DNA of 64,000 nt from Adineta ricciae (lineage: Eukaryota > Rotifera > Eurotatoria > Adinetida > Adinetidae): assembly GCA_905250025.1 (NCBI GenBank), contig CAJNOJ010000051.1, forward strand, positions 285,121 to 349,120, given 5' to 3'. The first letter of the stretch is position 1. Each line of letters opens with the position of its first letter. The notes under the pieces were generated by a model, which did not search any database, was not told the origin of the DNA, and worked only from the letters and a program-made list of their open reading frames with translations. This document shows positions 1 to 10,985 of this stretch, in pieces. Made by a program: the position numbers and the translations under genes.

Positions 1-498
1 AATTACGATGGATTTTCCGTTTTTATGATATTCATGGAGAAGGAATATTGACACGTGATGTAGGGACAGTCTTTTATGAATGAACGATTTCAGTGTACTC
101 AAACATTCGAATTAGGATCTGGGCGAGATTATTCGATCGTTGTATGATCTTCTCGGCCCATCAGTTCAACCGGTTGCTGATGAACGTCATATTCAAAGGC
201 ATATCAATGAGATTTTTCATGTATATAGATAAAAAAAAACGAGAGTTACAAATTGAATCCTCATGTTGTTTTTTGTAGGGCATTGATAATATGCGTAATG
301 AACAAATCACGGTGGAAGACTTTATTAACTATTGCAAACGAGTTCGTATCAAAGCCTTTCTTATGTTTTAGTGCGTTTGTTAGCTCTGTCGATACTGATT
401 TTGTTCTTACTTTATTTGTACCGAAAAATATGTTTTTTTTTGTGTTTCAGCGACCACAGCTGATCGACTCAATTCAAGCACTGACGTATTGTTTATAA
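1..498 (+). CDS. Neuronal calcium sensor / KChIP-like EF-hand protein (3' part)
   Basis: This is the C-terminal half of a calcium-sensor-type EF-hand protein, cut by the window start. I read four exons: to 59, 116-220, 279-341 and 451-498, all GT-AG and all in frame. The translation runs LRWIFRFYDIHGEG, then SLYDLLGPSVQPV, then INEIFHGIDNMRNEQ, then FINYCKR, and ends at the TAA at 496-498. The block pattern (LRW.F..YDI, then IYD-like, then a second loop followed by a Cys) is that of the KChIP/NCS family C-terminal lobe. Both visible EF loops are degenerate: loop position 12 is Asp instead of Glu, and the second loop has Met at position 3 and Glu in place of the central Gly. Calcium binding may therefore be weak. 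KChIP versus another NCS member cannot be decided without the N-terminus. Confidence 0.72.
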
Positions 499-516
499 AC
501 AGATTCAATGCATTTG

Positions 517-1092
517 TCATTGATGATGCTGGTTGTCAACCGGAGCTCGAAGATGAGTCATCATAAATCGGTCACGTGCAAGAACATCAGGCGGATAAGG
601 TGTTTGACGCTCATTGAAACGCACATTTGTTGTTACCTTTCGTCGTTGTTTATACACCTGCTTCTCAGCTTCGACTCTTGTTTCATGATTATTATTTTCA
701 TTTGTATATACTACTTGATATTTCTTTCCTTGTTCCGGACGATGGTCTTCGACAGTACTGATCGATTCCGAACGATCCTTTTGTATTGGTAATGGTTTTT
801 GTGATTGCTGTTTCTTCGGAGACGAATTTACTGGTGTCTTGATTGAAATAGAAGACACAGATGATGAAGATGATGATGCAGTTGAAACTGAAGTGACAGA
901 GTGTGCCCGACTAACATATGAATCAGTTGGAGTTATCGAATGAATACCCGCAGGAGATACTGTCATAGACCGACGAAACGTTGTACATAATAAAAAAATG
1001 ATAAGAAAAGAAACAGCGATGAATGCAACGCCTGACAGTATAACAGAAATAAGTATTAAAATACTTAATGTGTTCCCGGAAAGTGCTTCCAT
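517..1092 (-). CDS. Small single-pass membrane protein, Ser/Thr-rich cytoplasmic tail
   Basis: A single uninterrupted ORF of 191 residues that I cannot assign to a family. Residues about 9-37 form one long hydrophobic segment (ILILISVILSGVAFIAVSFL and onward), followed by a Cys and two Arg, which fits a type III or signal-anchor protein with a cytoplasmic C-terminus. The tail has a dense serine run near residues 70-85, then a basic/polar region with KKQQSQKPLPIQKDRSE, and a repeated basic cluster KQRRKVTTNVRFNERQ. It is convergent with the calcium-sensor gene ending at 498, leaving an 18-bp gap. Length and composition support a real gene, but no catalytic motif is visible. Confidence 0.55.
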   Translation of the reverse strand: MEALSGNTLSILILISVILSGVAFIAVSFLIIFLLCTTFRRSMTVSPAGIHSITPTDSYVSRAHSVTSVSTASSSSSSVSSISIKTPVNSSPKKQQSQKPLPIQKDRSESISTVEDHRPEQGKKYQVVYTNENNNHETRVEAEKQVYKQRRKVTTNVRFNERQTPYPPDVLARDRFMMTHLRAPVDNQHHQ

Positions 1093-1899
1093 TCGTATTT
1101 TTTATCATTATGCCTTCTCGTGCAGATTTTTATTCATCTTTCATTTTATCTTCTGATAACATATGTCAACATCTTTACGAAATAAGTTTTTCATATAACT
1201 CCCTCTACTAATCTTCATTTTCTCCAATAAATACTGTGTCTTGCCGTTTAATCCTGCATTAAAAATAAAAAAATACTCTATCTTGATCGATTATAAGTTA
1301 AGAGAATGAATCAACTCAATTGATTGTTGTTATGCAATGCGTCTTATCAAAATAATCATCGAATCCATTTAGCGAGATTGTATTGTACTCAATATTTATT
1401 CTATGATAAGACATAATCTTTCATTTGCACTCTGCTAGAGAAAGTATTGACTCGCATGTTTAATTCGCGTTGTTCCAAATCAAATAGTTCTCTTCCAGGA
1501 GTGCATTTCCAGGAAAATAACGAGTTTTGAAGAAAATTTCCATTCTATTCTTCGCTCGGAAAGAGAAATCGGCTTTAATTTGTCGTTCTTTATTTTCCGA
1601 AATGAACCATGGAATCTAATTTTCCAATATCCTTTCCTCGACGATCCAATGTATAGCGACATCTATTCTGAAAATTGACCTTTCGAAAAAGAAGAGAAAA
1701 CAAAAATTTGTTGAGATAGAAGAAATAAAGTGTAAGGATGAAAAAAGTTTTTTTTGTTAATTAGTGTTCTGTTGTGCTATACAGCTCTAGCAGATAATCA
1801 ATTGAATTTGTTCTATCGACGTCATTCTATTCCAGCGTAGGCGTCTACATATGTGATTTTTTTCTCTTTTTTCATTCTTCTTCTTTTTTGATCTGAAAC
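1093..1899. other. Intergenic, presumed shared 5' region
   Basis: About 800 bp between the 5' end of the minus-strand membrane-protein gene and the RUNDC1 start. It is AT-rich with only short, low-complexity ORFs. The divergent arrangement means it probably holds both promoters, but I see no specific element. Confidence 0.5.
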
Positions 1900-4435
1900 A
1901 TGCTACAAGAAGATTCAAGTGACGATAAACTGCCTATGACCGGTCGTTTGACCCCAATCGGTGGTGCCTCATCGGATACAGAATTTGCAATAGGGTATGT
2001 CGAGAAAAAAAAACACGAATTTTGAGAAACATCTTTTGATGAATAGTGTCAACGGAGAATTCAATGATAAGCTCGTTTTACTCGAAGAACATGAACGGTT
2101 GAACGCATCTTTGGCAGCATTGACTCGTCATTTTGCACATGTACAACTGCGTCTGCAACAAGTTGTTTCGGCACCAACGACTGAAGATCGCGAAGTAAGC
2201 TATGCAAAACACTTCTCAATGCACGATCGTGTCGTTTTGTTCTTTAGAGTTTACTTTTAGAATTACATGAGTTTGCATCAAGTGGTATTCCAGATGTCAT
2301 GTGTCAGTCGTCAATGTATACATCTGATTGTACGAATGAAGAATTAATTGAGAATGAAAAGTGTCGCGAGAAAGAGTTTATCAATGATTTAAAACAAAAA
2401 CTAGATGAACTGGAACGTTATGCTGCTGCATCTGGTTCGCTCGAGGGCGCACCTACAGCTGTTACTATGGAGAAACAACGTGTTTTGATTGATCAGTTGC
2501 GTACGAAACTTGATTTACAACTTGACGATGCTTCCGTGTCGAAACTATCGTAAGTGTTTTTGTTGCAAGTAATATTGAATTAATGGTTTCGTTCGATTTA
2601 GAGCGGAAGAATTAAGAAAACTTGTCGATCAGGCGATTCATCAGGTATACTAATCTTTTCCTTTCGCATAGCTTTTTGATTAATAATCGCTTCTATTCAA
2701 TAGTTAACCAATCCTGTCAAACTGAAAGAAAATCTCATTACACAGATGCGTACACAAATCAATGATCTGGAGAAATTCATTGAATTTCTCAAAGGTAAAC
2801 AAAATGTTCTTCAAACACAACCGCTCAAATCATTCACTTTCAGCTGATTCTGCAAATGCTGCTGCTGCTGCCGCTGCAGCTGCTGGTTCATCCACATCCA
2901 ATGATCGAAAAAGTATTGAACCTTACAGAGCTCCATCCAATAAATCAAATTCAGTATGCTATCAATGCTTTCCAAATCCGACATTTATTCTTTGTTATTT
3001 TCAGACCACAGTTAATCCATTGAAAATGCGTTCCACTGGTAGTAAATTTTCTTCCGAAAATCAAGAAAATTTTTCACAGACTATGAAGAAAGTTCTCGTT
3101 CTAACTCAATTGTATACATTTTTATTATTGACATGTGGAACACGATCTATGCAGAAGAAAACGAACCAGCCAACACCAGGCATGAAGAAAGACGTAGTTG
3201 CCAAGAAACATTTTGGGTATAGAACGGAAATTATCTTGAAATTAACATCGAATTTCCTTTTTCTAGTGATCTTCGAGCGAAGTTGGAAGTTGCGATTGAA
3301 AAAGTTCTCAACGCTGTTCGATTAGTAACCACATTTTCACGACAAAATCGCGGTTTTACTGACGACGACGACGATGCCAATAATTCTTCATCTGTAACAA
3401 CAAGTGATAACGAAGAAGTTAGTTACAACATGACATTTTCTTTGTTTTCAAGAATAATCAATAACTTTCTTGCATACATTTAGGAAGATTATGATCAAAA
3501 TGCAGTTGTTCTAGCTGTAAGACAAGATCTTGCCCCGGCGCTTCGTGCGCTAATGGAACATGGCCTATATGAAGTATGTAAACTAATCAGAGCAATCTTT
3601 GCGAACAGTTTATATGTATTTCCCTTTTCTTAGACGAACTATTCCACGTCATTAGCTATTTGGGGTTGTTTTGCGACGAGAGCCAATTATACTGCTACGA
3701 ATGATACTATGCATGCTTGGAAACTATTTTTAAAGTACTACGAAATGAAAGTAAGAAAGATTTTCACACGCGAGACTGATGAAACAACAGATGGTGTTGC
3801 GCGTCAATAAATCTCCTACGCAATACAAAGTATTCAGTAGTGATTATGATCTTTTTGTATTGTAGCGTGGAAATGAATTTGCCAATAGTCCAGCGCGTAA
3901 ACTTTCCGAATCATTTGCATTGGACGTCATTGGCGGTAAACCCATCACTTTGAAACAGGTAGAGCTTGACGAATGACGTAGATTTCCAAAACTTTAACGG
4001 TGAATATCGTTTAGTGCTTGCTCAGTGGTATTGACAATATTGCAAAACTTCATGAAAAACATAGTAAATCCATGGACAGTTGTTTTAAGTCGTTTTTATG
4101 CTACGCATTGAAGTAGGTTTCAAAGAGATGAAAAAGCCGCGCTTGATTGACACTGATGTTGTTCTAGTGAGAAAAAACTTGTTGCATTTCTTCGTATAAT
4201 TCTGAAAACGGTTCCATTGATCGAGAACTATTATCAATCTTGGAGTTACACAAAGACGACAGGTATGATTCGACATGAAACGAAGATATATCTAGTTATG
4301 GTCACTTTCTTTTCTCTTGAAAAAGGTTTTAATGATGCACTTCACTCTCTGGACCGTTTAACTTCAATCGATTTCCGTTTACCCATCAATATATCTGTTC
4401 GTCGTTTTATGAATAATCGTGATCTGATCGAATAA
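1900..4435 (+). CDS. RUNDC1: RUN domain-containing protein 1
   Basis: A multi-exon gene whose spliced product follows vertebrate RUNDC1 from end to end. The N-terminal coiled-coil part reads ALTRHFAHVQLRLQQVV, then LLLELHEFASSGIPDVM, then EKQRVLIDQLRTKLDL, then AEELRKLVDQAIHQ and MRTQINDLEKFIEFLK. A polyalanine and polar linker follows. The C-terminal RUN domain includes LAPALRALMEHGLYE, WGCFATRANYTATND, SPARKLSESFALDVIGG, IENYYQSWSYTKTTG and FNDALHSLDRLTS. The first intron is 1995-2046, and most introns are about 50-60 nt. RUN domains bind small GTPases of the Rap/Rab type; RUNDC1 has been linked to p53 regulation in mammals, which is family knowledge and is not visible here. The stop codon is at 4433-4435. 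Confidence 0.9.
2857..2886 (+). repeat. GCN trinucleotide run encoding polyalanine in RUNDC1
   Basis: A run of GCT/GCC/GCA codons encodes nine or so consecutive alanines in the linker between the coiled coil and the RUN domain. Codons are mixed, so it is a moderately stable trinucleotide tract; length variation between alleles would be tolerated in frame. Confidence 0.7.
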
Positions 4436-4860
4436 TCTAATCTTCTCATATCTGTACAATGTATCTAGTCATTTTGTTTTTGTTGATTGGTGATGGATGA
4501 AAGGAATGAATGAATGACAAAAGAAACGCGTTTCTTTCAATATATTTATACCCAATTGTGAATGTCAATTTATTTTCTTTTCGTTTGTTTGTTTGTTTGG
4601 GAATGACAAAACCGATCTCATTTATCTATTTTTATTTTCTTCGGACGTCTAGTCTTGTGTGTCGGGACATGAAGACAGTGAATCTTATAGTCATTCGTCA
4701 ATGTTAATTCCATTCATTTACTTTATTTTATTTAACGTTAACTCTTTGTTTTCTTCTCTTCTTGTTGTTCTTGTTCGTATCTATTTTGACAATAAACACT
4801 GATGATGAGAAAAGTAATAAAGATAATCTTTGGGTTTTAGATCGAATCTAAAAACGAAAC
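4436..4860. other. Intergenic
   Basis: RUNDC1 3' flank and GPN2 5' flank. T-rich, with an AATAAA-containing stretch near 4790; no coding signal that I trust. Confidence 0.5.
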
Positions 4861-5882
4861 ATGTCAGCCGTCTTTGGACAAATCATTATCGGTCCACCGG
4901 GCAGTGGTAAAACAGCAACATTTCTTTCCTATGCATCAATCATTTATCTCGTTCTTCAGGTAAAACAACATACTCCGCGGCTATACAAGATTATTTCAAT
5001 AAATGCACAGCTGGTATCAGTAGTCGACATGTTTATATTGTTAATTTAGATGCTGCGAACGTCGGCATGCCATACGAATGTGCAATAGATTTAGTTGATT
5101 TAATCACTGTCGATGATGTCTGTGATAATCTCAATTTGGGTCCAAATGGTTCCTTGATGTACTGTATTGAACATATTGAAAAGAATATCGATTGGTTGCT
5201 TAAACGTCTTGAATCTTTAATTGCTCAACATCCACCAACGTTACCTCCACCGTATATTCTATTCGATTGTCCTGGTCAGATTGAACTCTATACACATCAT
5301 GGTTCGATTCATCATATAATTGAACAATTATCGAAAAAGTTAGATCTGCGACTTTGTTGTGTGAATTTGATTGATTCATATTACTGTTCCGATTCGTCAA
5401 ATTTCATCAGTGCTCTGTTAACTTCATTATCGATGATGTTACATTTAGAATTACCTCATGTGAATATTCTATCAAAGATCGATCTTGTTGAACGGTATGG
5501 CTCATTAGAGCACAACATTGATTTCTATACAGAAGTGTTAGATTTATCCTATTTAATGGGAAATAAGAAGTCCACTGCAGATAAATTTCGGCCCAAATTA
5601 GCAAAGAAATACCGCAAGTTAAATGCTGCATTGGGTGAAGTTATTCAAGATTACAGTTTAGTTTCATACATTCCATTGGATGTTCAAGATCGGTTGAGTA
5701 TCGAAAAGGTTAACAATGCTATTGATAAAGCAAACGGATTTATATTTGGACATTTGAAAAACGATGATTTATCACAACGAACAAATTTAATGTCCAATGC
5801 GTATGGCGTGGAACAATTTGAATATGCTAAAACAGCGAAAATCAGAGAAAATTATACAACTGTTGATGATGAAGATAGTTGA
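4861..5882 (+). CDS. GPN2: GPN-loop GTPase 2
   Basis: Two exons, 4861-4906 and 4960-5882, encode about 322 residues (human GPN2 is 310). The P-loop GPPGSGKTT is assembled across the intron; the GPN-family signature is LNLGPNGSLMYC; other conserved blocks are VNLDAANVGMPYECA, FDCPGQIELYTHHG, LPHVNILSKIDL, FYTEVLDLSYL, DYSLVSYIPLDVQD and AIDKANGFIFG. GPN GTPases act in assembly and nuclear import of RNA polymerase II (family knowledge). Unspliced, the first exon would run into a different reading that lacks KTTYS, so the 53-nt intron is required. The intron is bounded by a direct repeat (GGTAAAACA at both boundaries), discussed in the findings. Confidence 0.93.
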
Positions 5883-6003
5883 AATTTGAGTCTATTTCTT
5901 TTTGTACACTTTTTTCTCTATGAAAAGTTCAAATTTCATATCCTGGATCGGTGATTTCTTAGTGTATCCCAGACGTGACTTTCATCAATTCATTTCGTTT
6001 TAG

Positions 6004-6670
6004 ATGGATGATGATTTCACACCCGGTGCCGATCCTGAAGAGGTATTAAATAGAAGATGTGTAAGATGAATGTTGCAATGATTTTGTAACTTAGATCAAG
6101 CAGTTTCTTCATGGAATTGGTTTGATTCCACTTGATGAATATTATGGTAAGAAGATACGATTGCATGCTCATCGGTTGCCCTTTAACAATGTTTTCATTT
6201 AGTACAATTGAGACAAATGTTGAAACGTCAGCGAAAGTCTTCGAAAATGACCAATGAACAAATCCAAATAAAATTAATCGAAAATGGAATATTTAAAGAT
6301 GACCTGTCGAGAAATCCACCGGTAAAAAGATATTTCTTCACAGTTGATCATTCGTACTATCTTTTTTCAGTTATTATGCCCTCGAAAGCGAACGTCTTTC
6401 TCTCCGGTTATCACTCGTAAACGAGGTAAAGCAATAAAAAAGCGAACGCCATCAGCTACACAAGCAGTCAACCCTCCCGTAGTTGTCCTTTCCGTTCCAA
6501 CATGTACCGTTTCGGTAAGGTGGATGAAATCAACAATCTAGCTTATAATTTGATCTTCCATTTAACTATTCTAGTCAACGGACGAAAAATCCAATGATGC
6601 TGACTCGATTGATTACGATCAACCGTTAGATCTACGCTTACGTCCGTATCTAGCTAATAAGTCTTCCTAA
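6004..6670 (+). CDS. Unrecognised small basic protein, multi-exon
   Basis: An ATG right after a T-rich tract opens MDDDFTPGADPEE. It continues through several GT-AG introns of about 50 nt: IKQFLHGIGLIPLDEYY, LRQMLKRQRKSSKMTNEQ, LIENGIFKDDL, LCPRKRTSFSPVITRKRG, then STDEKSNDADSIDYDQ, and ends in LRLRPYLANKSS followed by TAA. The product is about 150 residues, with an acidic start, a basic helical middle and a short conserved-looking C-terminus. I do not recognise the family. The clean splice phases and open frames argue for a real gene. It lies 121 bp downstream of GPN2 on the same strand. Confidence 0.55.
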
Positions 6671-9391
6671 TGACAGAGTATCTGTAAGTGTTGTTTGTCA
6701 GATATGTATGTGTATTGCTTTTATTTCCAATAAAATATAAACATGAATGGAATTGTATAGACCATATACGAAATCTTTTGCTTTGCAAAAAAGTGATGGT
6801 GTCATAGGAGATTATGAGGCTGCAACGGCACCAAGGATGAATTGTGCTCTCGAAGTGGAAATCCTGGTAGCAAGGTTACCATTAAGGATTTCAGAACACT
6901 CTCTGAACTTCTGGATTGGAACTGAAAGTAGTACAAGTTTCTTGTCAACTTTCGAGTATCATTGAATACTGATTGGTGGATTAGCATGAACAGTTTATTA
7001 TCATTTTCTTAATATCAATACCAATTACTAAACTCGAATAATTTATCATCAGGCACCGATAAACTTCTAAGTATCTTGTTGTATTCAATCTACATTATGC
7101 AAGTAACAAATAACTCATCTGGATAGATTTCCCAAGAGGAGAAGCACGAACTAATCAATTTGGTCGGCGAAAGAAAAAAACAACAATTTCCTCTTCACAT
7201 GTTCAGTTATTTTCTTCCGAAGAAAAACACTTTGTTGGGTTGATATTTCATGCATATAACCTTGTATAATTTGTTAACTGTGCATATATAAAGACTCTGA
7301 CATGTCAAATATTTTTTTCGAACAAAGTACAAGCGCCGAAATGCATAATAAACAGTGAAGTATTGACTGAATATATATTTCTTGTTTATTAACATCGAAC
7401 TAAACTTTACTGATCGATGTGACAGTGATGATACGGCGTTTCTTTTTCAATTGCATTTCATAGAAGCAAGTCGCCCATAGAGTTCTTTCTGACGTTTGAT
7501 TGCAAAATTGTCTTGACGTGAGTAGAAAACATTTACATTACTTGCTCGTCTGACGCTGAAGATTATTTCATTTCATTTCATTTCATTTATCGACGATGTA
7601 TGAGTGTGGTTAACAGACATACGGCCTTCAATTCTCTTTCTTGACTAGTAGCTAAATATTGACTTTGATTAGATGCATTTTACAAACGACAACCTACAAA
7701 AGTAAGCAGCTCGAGACATCTGCATACGCTGTTTCGAAAGAGAAATCCTCTGATTAGAATCGAGTTCACGCTCGTTTCTTGCCGTTGAATAAGGTATTTG
7801 CACTCACTTGTAATCATATAAGTGTGAGCAAAATTTATGAAAGAACGTTTGGAACCACTCACACAATGAGACAGTGCAGAATGCGAGTCTCTCTTTTTCT
7901 TTCATGAGTAATTTTTTGTCGACTCAGCCAAAGTCATCATATTCTTTTTTTCTCCTTTTTTCCTCCGTCTTTTTCTCGCTGCTCATCATCTTCACCACCA
8001 TTGAGTTTCTTTTTGACAGTCGGCAGCAATGCTGTTACGATTGCCATCTCTTTCCTTTTCTTTCCTTCTCTTCTCTCTTACGGTTTCTATTGAAAAGAAA
8101 ACCGAGGGAGAAAAAGCCACACACACACACGTTCTCCTGTTGAAACATGTTACTCTATTTTGCGTCGATACACAGTCAGAAGAAGAGAACGAGAGCGCTC
8201 ATTAGTGGTCTATCGTTAAAAGCGACAACAACACGACTTGCACACTAATTTTCTTTAAATAATATTTACAGTTCCAATGATAAAATCACTATTGTAAACG
8301 AATTGCTCGTGTCATCGCTACGACATCTTCGTATATCACCCTTCAGGTAACGTAGACACTTTGCTTTTTTTTCTAGCACTCGGTATATTAGTAAAATAAT
8401 CATTGATATTGTTGGTATATACCTTCTTGACTAATGAAACAACAAGAGGGTAATCAAGCATTCTTTATAGGGAAAGAAGAAATGTTTGTCTATTCTAAGT
8501 AGTCATTTATTGATCCTTGAAATGAATGCTTCGAACACAATCGTTTGTTTTCTATCTGGAAAAATCAGGCGTCGAGCGAGCACGAGAAAAAAGAGAAAAA
8601 AATTCAAATTCCCTCTTTTCTTTGTGTTATATACGATCTCTTCTTTATGCAAATTAATATTCTTTTTCTTCCTCATATAAAAACGTTTTTTTTCTTCGCT
8701 TTGAAAAACAAGTAAGAATGTTGTCATACTTGATTGAGACCTTGAAGTTGTTCTTATGATGCTATTTCACTTGCTATGCCGAATAATATTCATCTTCAAA
8801 GCATGTTATCAGCAAGAAAGAAACAGAAGTACAATTAAGTTAGTTTGCCATCTTAAGAACAGAATCAAATCGGATTTTCCGCAGAAAAAGATGTCGACTA
8901 CTATTAATATCTATATATATATACGAGGAGTCATGCAAATCATTCGATCGAATGTCTGACAAAGCATCCTTTTGTTCGAAGTACAACATTTCTGTCCTGT
9001 TGCGCTTTTTTTGCGTATGTATCTTGGTATGTTCTAATCTTTTCAATCCTCGGATGTCTTTTTTCTGTTATTTGACAACTTCTTGAATGTCATCTATGTA
9101 CAAAACACATTTCTCACGATAAATATCAGATTTATCATCAATACAAAGTACAGACCTTGAAAATCTGTATATACTCAGTTGGTTAAACACTCTAATCTAT
9201 AGTTCAGATGTAATGCTAATAGGATTAGTTTATTTCTTTTTTGACTAGCCTGACTTAACAAGTCCGTTGTTGATTATTGTTTTTCTTCTTCTTTGGCACA
9301 CGAAAAGGAGAACATAATAGAATTTTATTGAGATTGACGTGTTCCGAAAATGATCGGAAAACGATATAAAGGGTATTTTCTTTCAAATTGA
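6671..9391. other. Long non-coding stretch
   Basis: About 2.7 kb with no convincing coding region; short ORFs here are low complexity or overlap T-rich tracts. It contains a pentanucleotide repeat near 7564 and a short CA tract near 8120. A spliced 5' UTR exon could end at about 8346, where a cag followed by gtaacg is seen, but nothing confirms it. Confidence 0.5.
7564..7588 (+). repeat. Pentanucleotide microsatellite (TTTCA)n
   Basis: Four to five tandem TTTCA units, visible by eye in otherwise non-repetitive AT-rich DNA. Confidence 0.85.
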
Positions 9392-9705
9392 TGTCGAATA
9401 ATCAAAAGCAAATAAATTCCTTCGTAGTTATTTTCTTGTTCCTACTTTGCCTTTTTCTTTCTTCGCCTTGAAAGCAATGTGAGTATGTGTTTTTAACATT
9501 TTTCTTCTAATAAAAAAGAATCACTCTAAGTCATTTTCTTTGATCGATACGAAGCGACAGATGCACATAAATTTGATTTATGAAGTTTTTTTAACTTAAT
9601 GTAAAAGTAAAGAAAAACGTCGTTGACAAGGCCGTTGTGACTGTTCCTGTCGGAATCTCAGATCCCATAGAAAAGATGTTATTCAAAAGCTTCGATTATG
9701 AGTAA
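9392..9705 (+). CDS. Candidate tiny spliced ORF
   Basis: Low-confidence call. An ATG at about 9392 opens MSNNQKQINSF and runs into a very hydrophobic stretch with an early stop. About 190 bp downstream, an in-frame segment ending at 9705 reads KNVVDKAVVTVPVGISDPIE and then KMLFKSFDYE before TAA, which looks coding in composition. A donor at gtagtt (about 9422) and an acceptor at taaag (about 9612) would join them in phase to give about 40 residues. The downstream segment is preceded by an in-frame stop, so it needs a splice acceptor or must belong to another transcript. No family was recognised. Confidence 0.22.
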
Positions 9706-9817
9706 ACGTCATCTTTTTCATGATCGGAGCACATCAATATGTCTTTTCTTTTCTTTTCTTTCGTAGATTTCATATCATTGAAAACACCTAATCTCAACTA
9801 TTTATTGAACGTTCAAT

Positions 9818-10036
9818 ATGCAAACATTAGCGTCTCCATTATCTGAAACAACTCGTATCGAAGTCAATGTTGCCGAATTTGCGCGTGGTGAAATCGCTGT
9901 TAAACTTCGACGTGATAACACATTACTTGTACATGCTCTACATCTTGATCAATTCGCTGTAGATAATTTTTTTCGTAAAGAATTAGTTAAAACATTTCCT
10001 TTACCACCCGNAGAATTTGTCGGTTTTTTATTCTAA
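9818..10036 (+). CDS. HSP20/alpha-crystallin-like ORF, truncated at an ambiguous base
   Basis: The ORF starts MQTLASPLSETTRIEV and has the layout of the first two-thirds of an alpha-crystallin domain: a beta strand (RIEVNVAEF), a second strand (EIAVKLRRDNTLLVHAL), then FFRKELVKTFPLPP, which matches the F.R.F...LP element of small heat-shock proteins. The domain should continue with the Asp-Gly and GxLxIxxP strands, but the reading becomes unrelated right after the N at 10011. Small heat-shock proteins are holdase chaperones. Either the gene continues in sequence lost at the N, or it is a broken copy. The ordinary HSP20 at 53095 is the only other copy in the window. Confidence 0.5.
   Translation: MQTLASPLSETTRIEVNVAEFARGEIAVKLRRDNTLLVHALHLDQFAVDNFFRKELVKTFPLPPXEFVGFLF
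10011..10011. other. Ambiguous base (N)
   Basis: One of two Ns in the window. The HSP20-like reading loses family similarity exactly here, so the N may mark a join or collapsed gap and not a single uncertain base. Confidence 0.6.
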
Positions 10037-10985
10037 TACTGAACAGTTTCTTTCTTTTCTAACAAATAATTCTTCCATTGATCAAAACTCTAATTCCATC
10101 TTCTTGAGAAAAACTACATTCTTTTGTTTCTTTTGCATTCTGGTAGTATTAGTTTGTCTGTATGTACGCGCTCGGTGACTATATGCTGTCTATGTTTGTT
10201 TTTCTTCTTGTTATCTGTTCTTTCTCTTCTTCTTTTCGTGCAAGTTTCTACCTCTTTATTTAGTTTTAACATATGGCAATCATTGATTGATTGGAATATG
10301 CAACATTCGAATATGTGTTGTGAATTATTTGATTTCTTGAAGAAAAAAAAATCCACAAATCAAAACTTGGTAGTATGTTATATCTATATGTGAGTGTATG
10401 TGTGTATTATTTGCTATTTATTACTCCATATCCTTCTTTATTCATATTCTATTGACAGTATTTGTTTCACATTTTTTGTTTTTGTGATTTTCCACTATTT
10501 CTCTCTCTTTGTTTTTTGCTACTATCATTGCTCTGCACTGCTGTTTTGCGCTCTCTCTCTCTGTTTCTTTTTGTACTATTTCGATACTCTATTGTGCGTA
10601 CATATATACATTCCAAGTTTTTTGTTTTGTTGACATTCCAGACTTTTTTAAGACGACATAGGGTTCCAGCTATTGAACTCATTTTGTTTTTAAACTTAGG
10701 TAAAAAACAATGATCAACCGTTTTTTCTTCTTCTTTAAAACAACACTCATATTTCTTTTCATCATTGAAGAAAAGGCATTCTTACTAATCATTGAAAAAG
10801 CGGTACAAATCTCAATGGACAGAGAGACATCTATACTCGTTGAAAAAGCTTCTCATGAAGAGGGGTCTCTATCATAACAATGCATTTCATGTCGGTTGAG
10901 TCTGTTCTGGAAGAATTTGTTGACTTAAATAACTTCTCGATTTTTTTTCTTTACTATCGTCAACGCATAAAATTCATACTGATAC
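10037..10985. other. Intergenic, pyrimidine-rich
   Basis: T- and CT-rich DNA with a (CT)n tract around 10549-10562 and no credible coding exon. It contains the upstream region of MEIG1. Confidence 0.5.

Noticed and set aside
6747-6965. ORF of 72 codons downstream of the gene ending at 6670
   Set aside because: No family motif, no neighbouring exons, composition like 3' flank.
10124-10713. Overlapping ORFs rich in Phe/Leu/Cys
   Set aside because: They follow pyrimidine tracts in all frames and lack any domain; typical artefacts of T-rich DNA.
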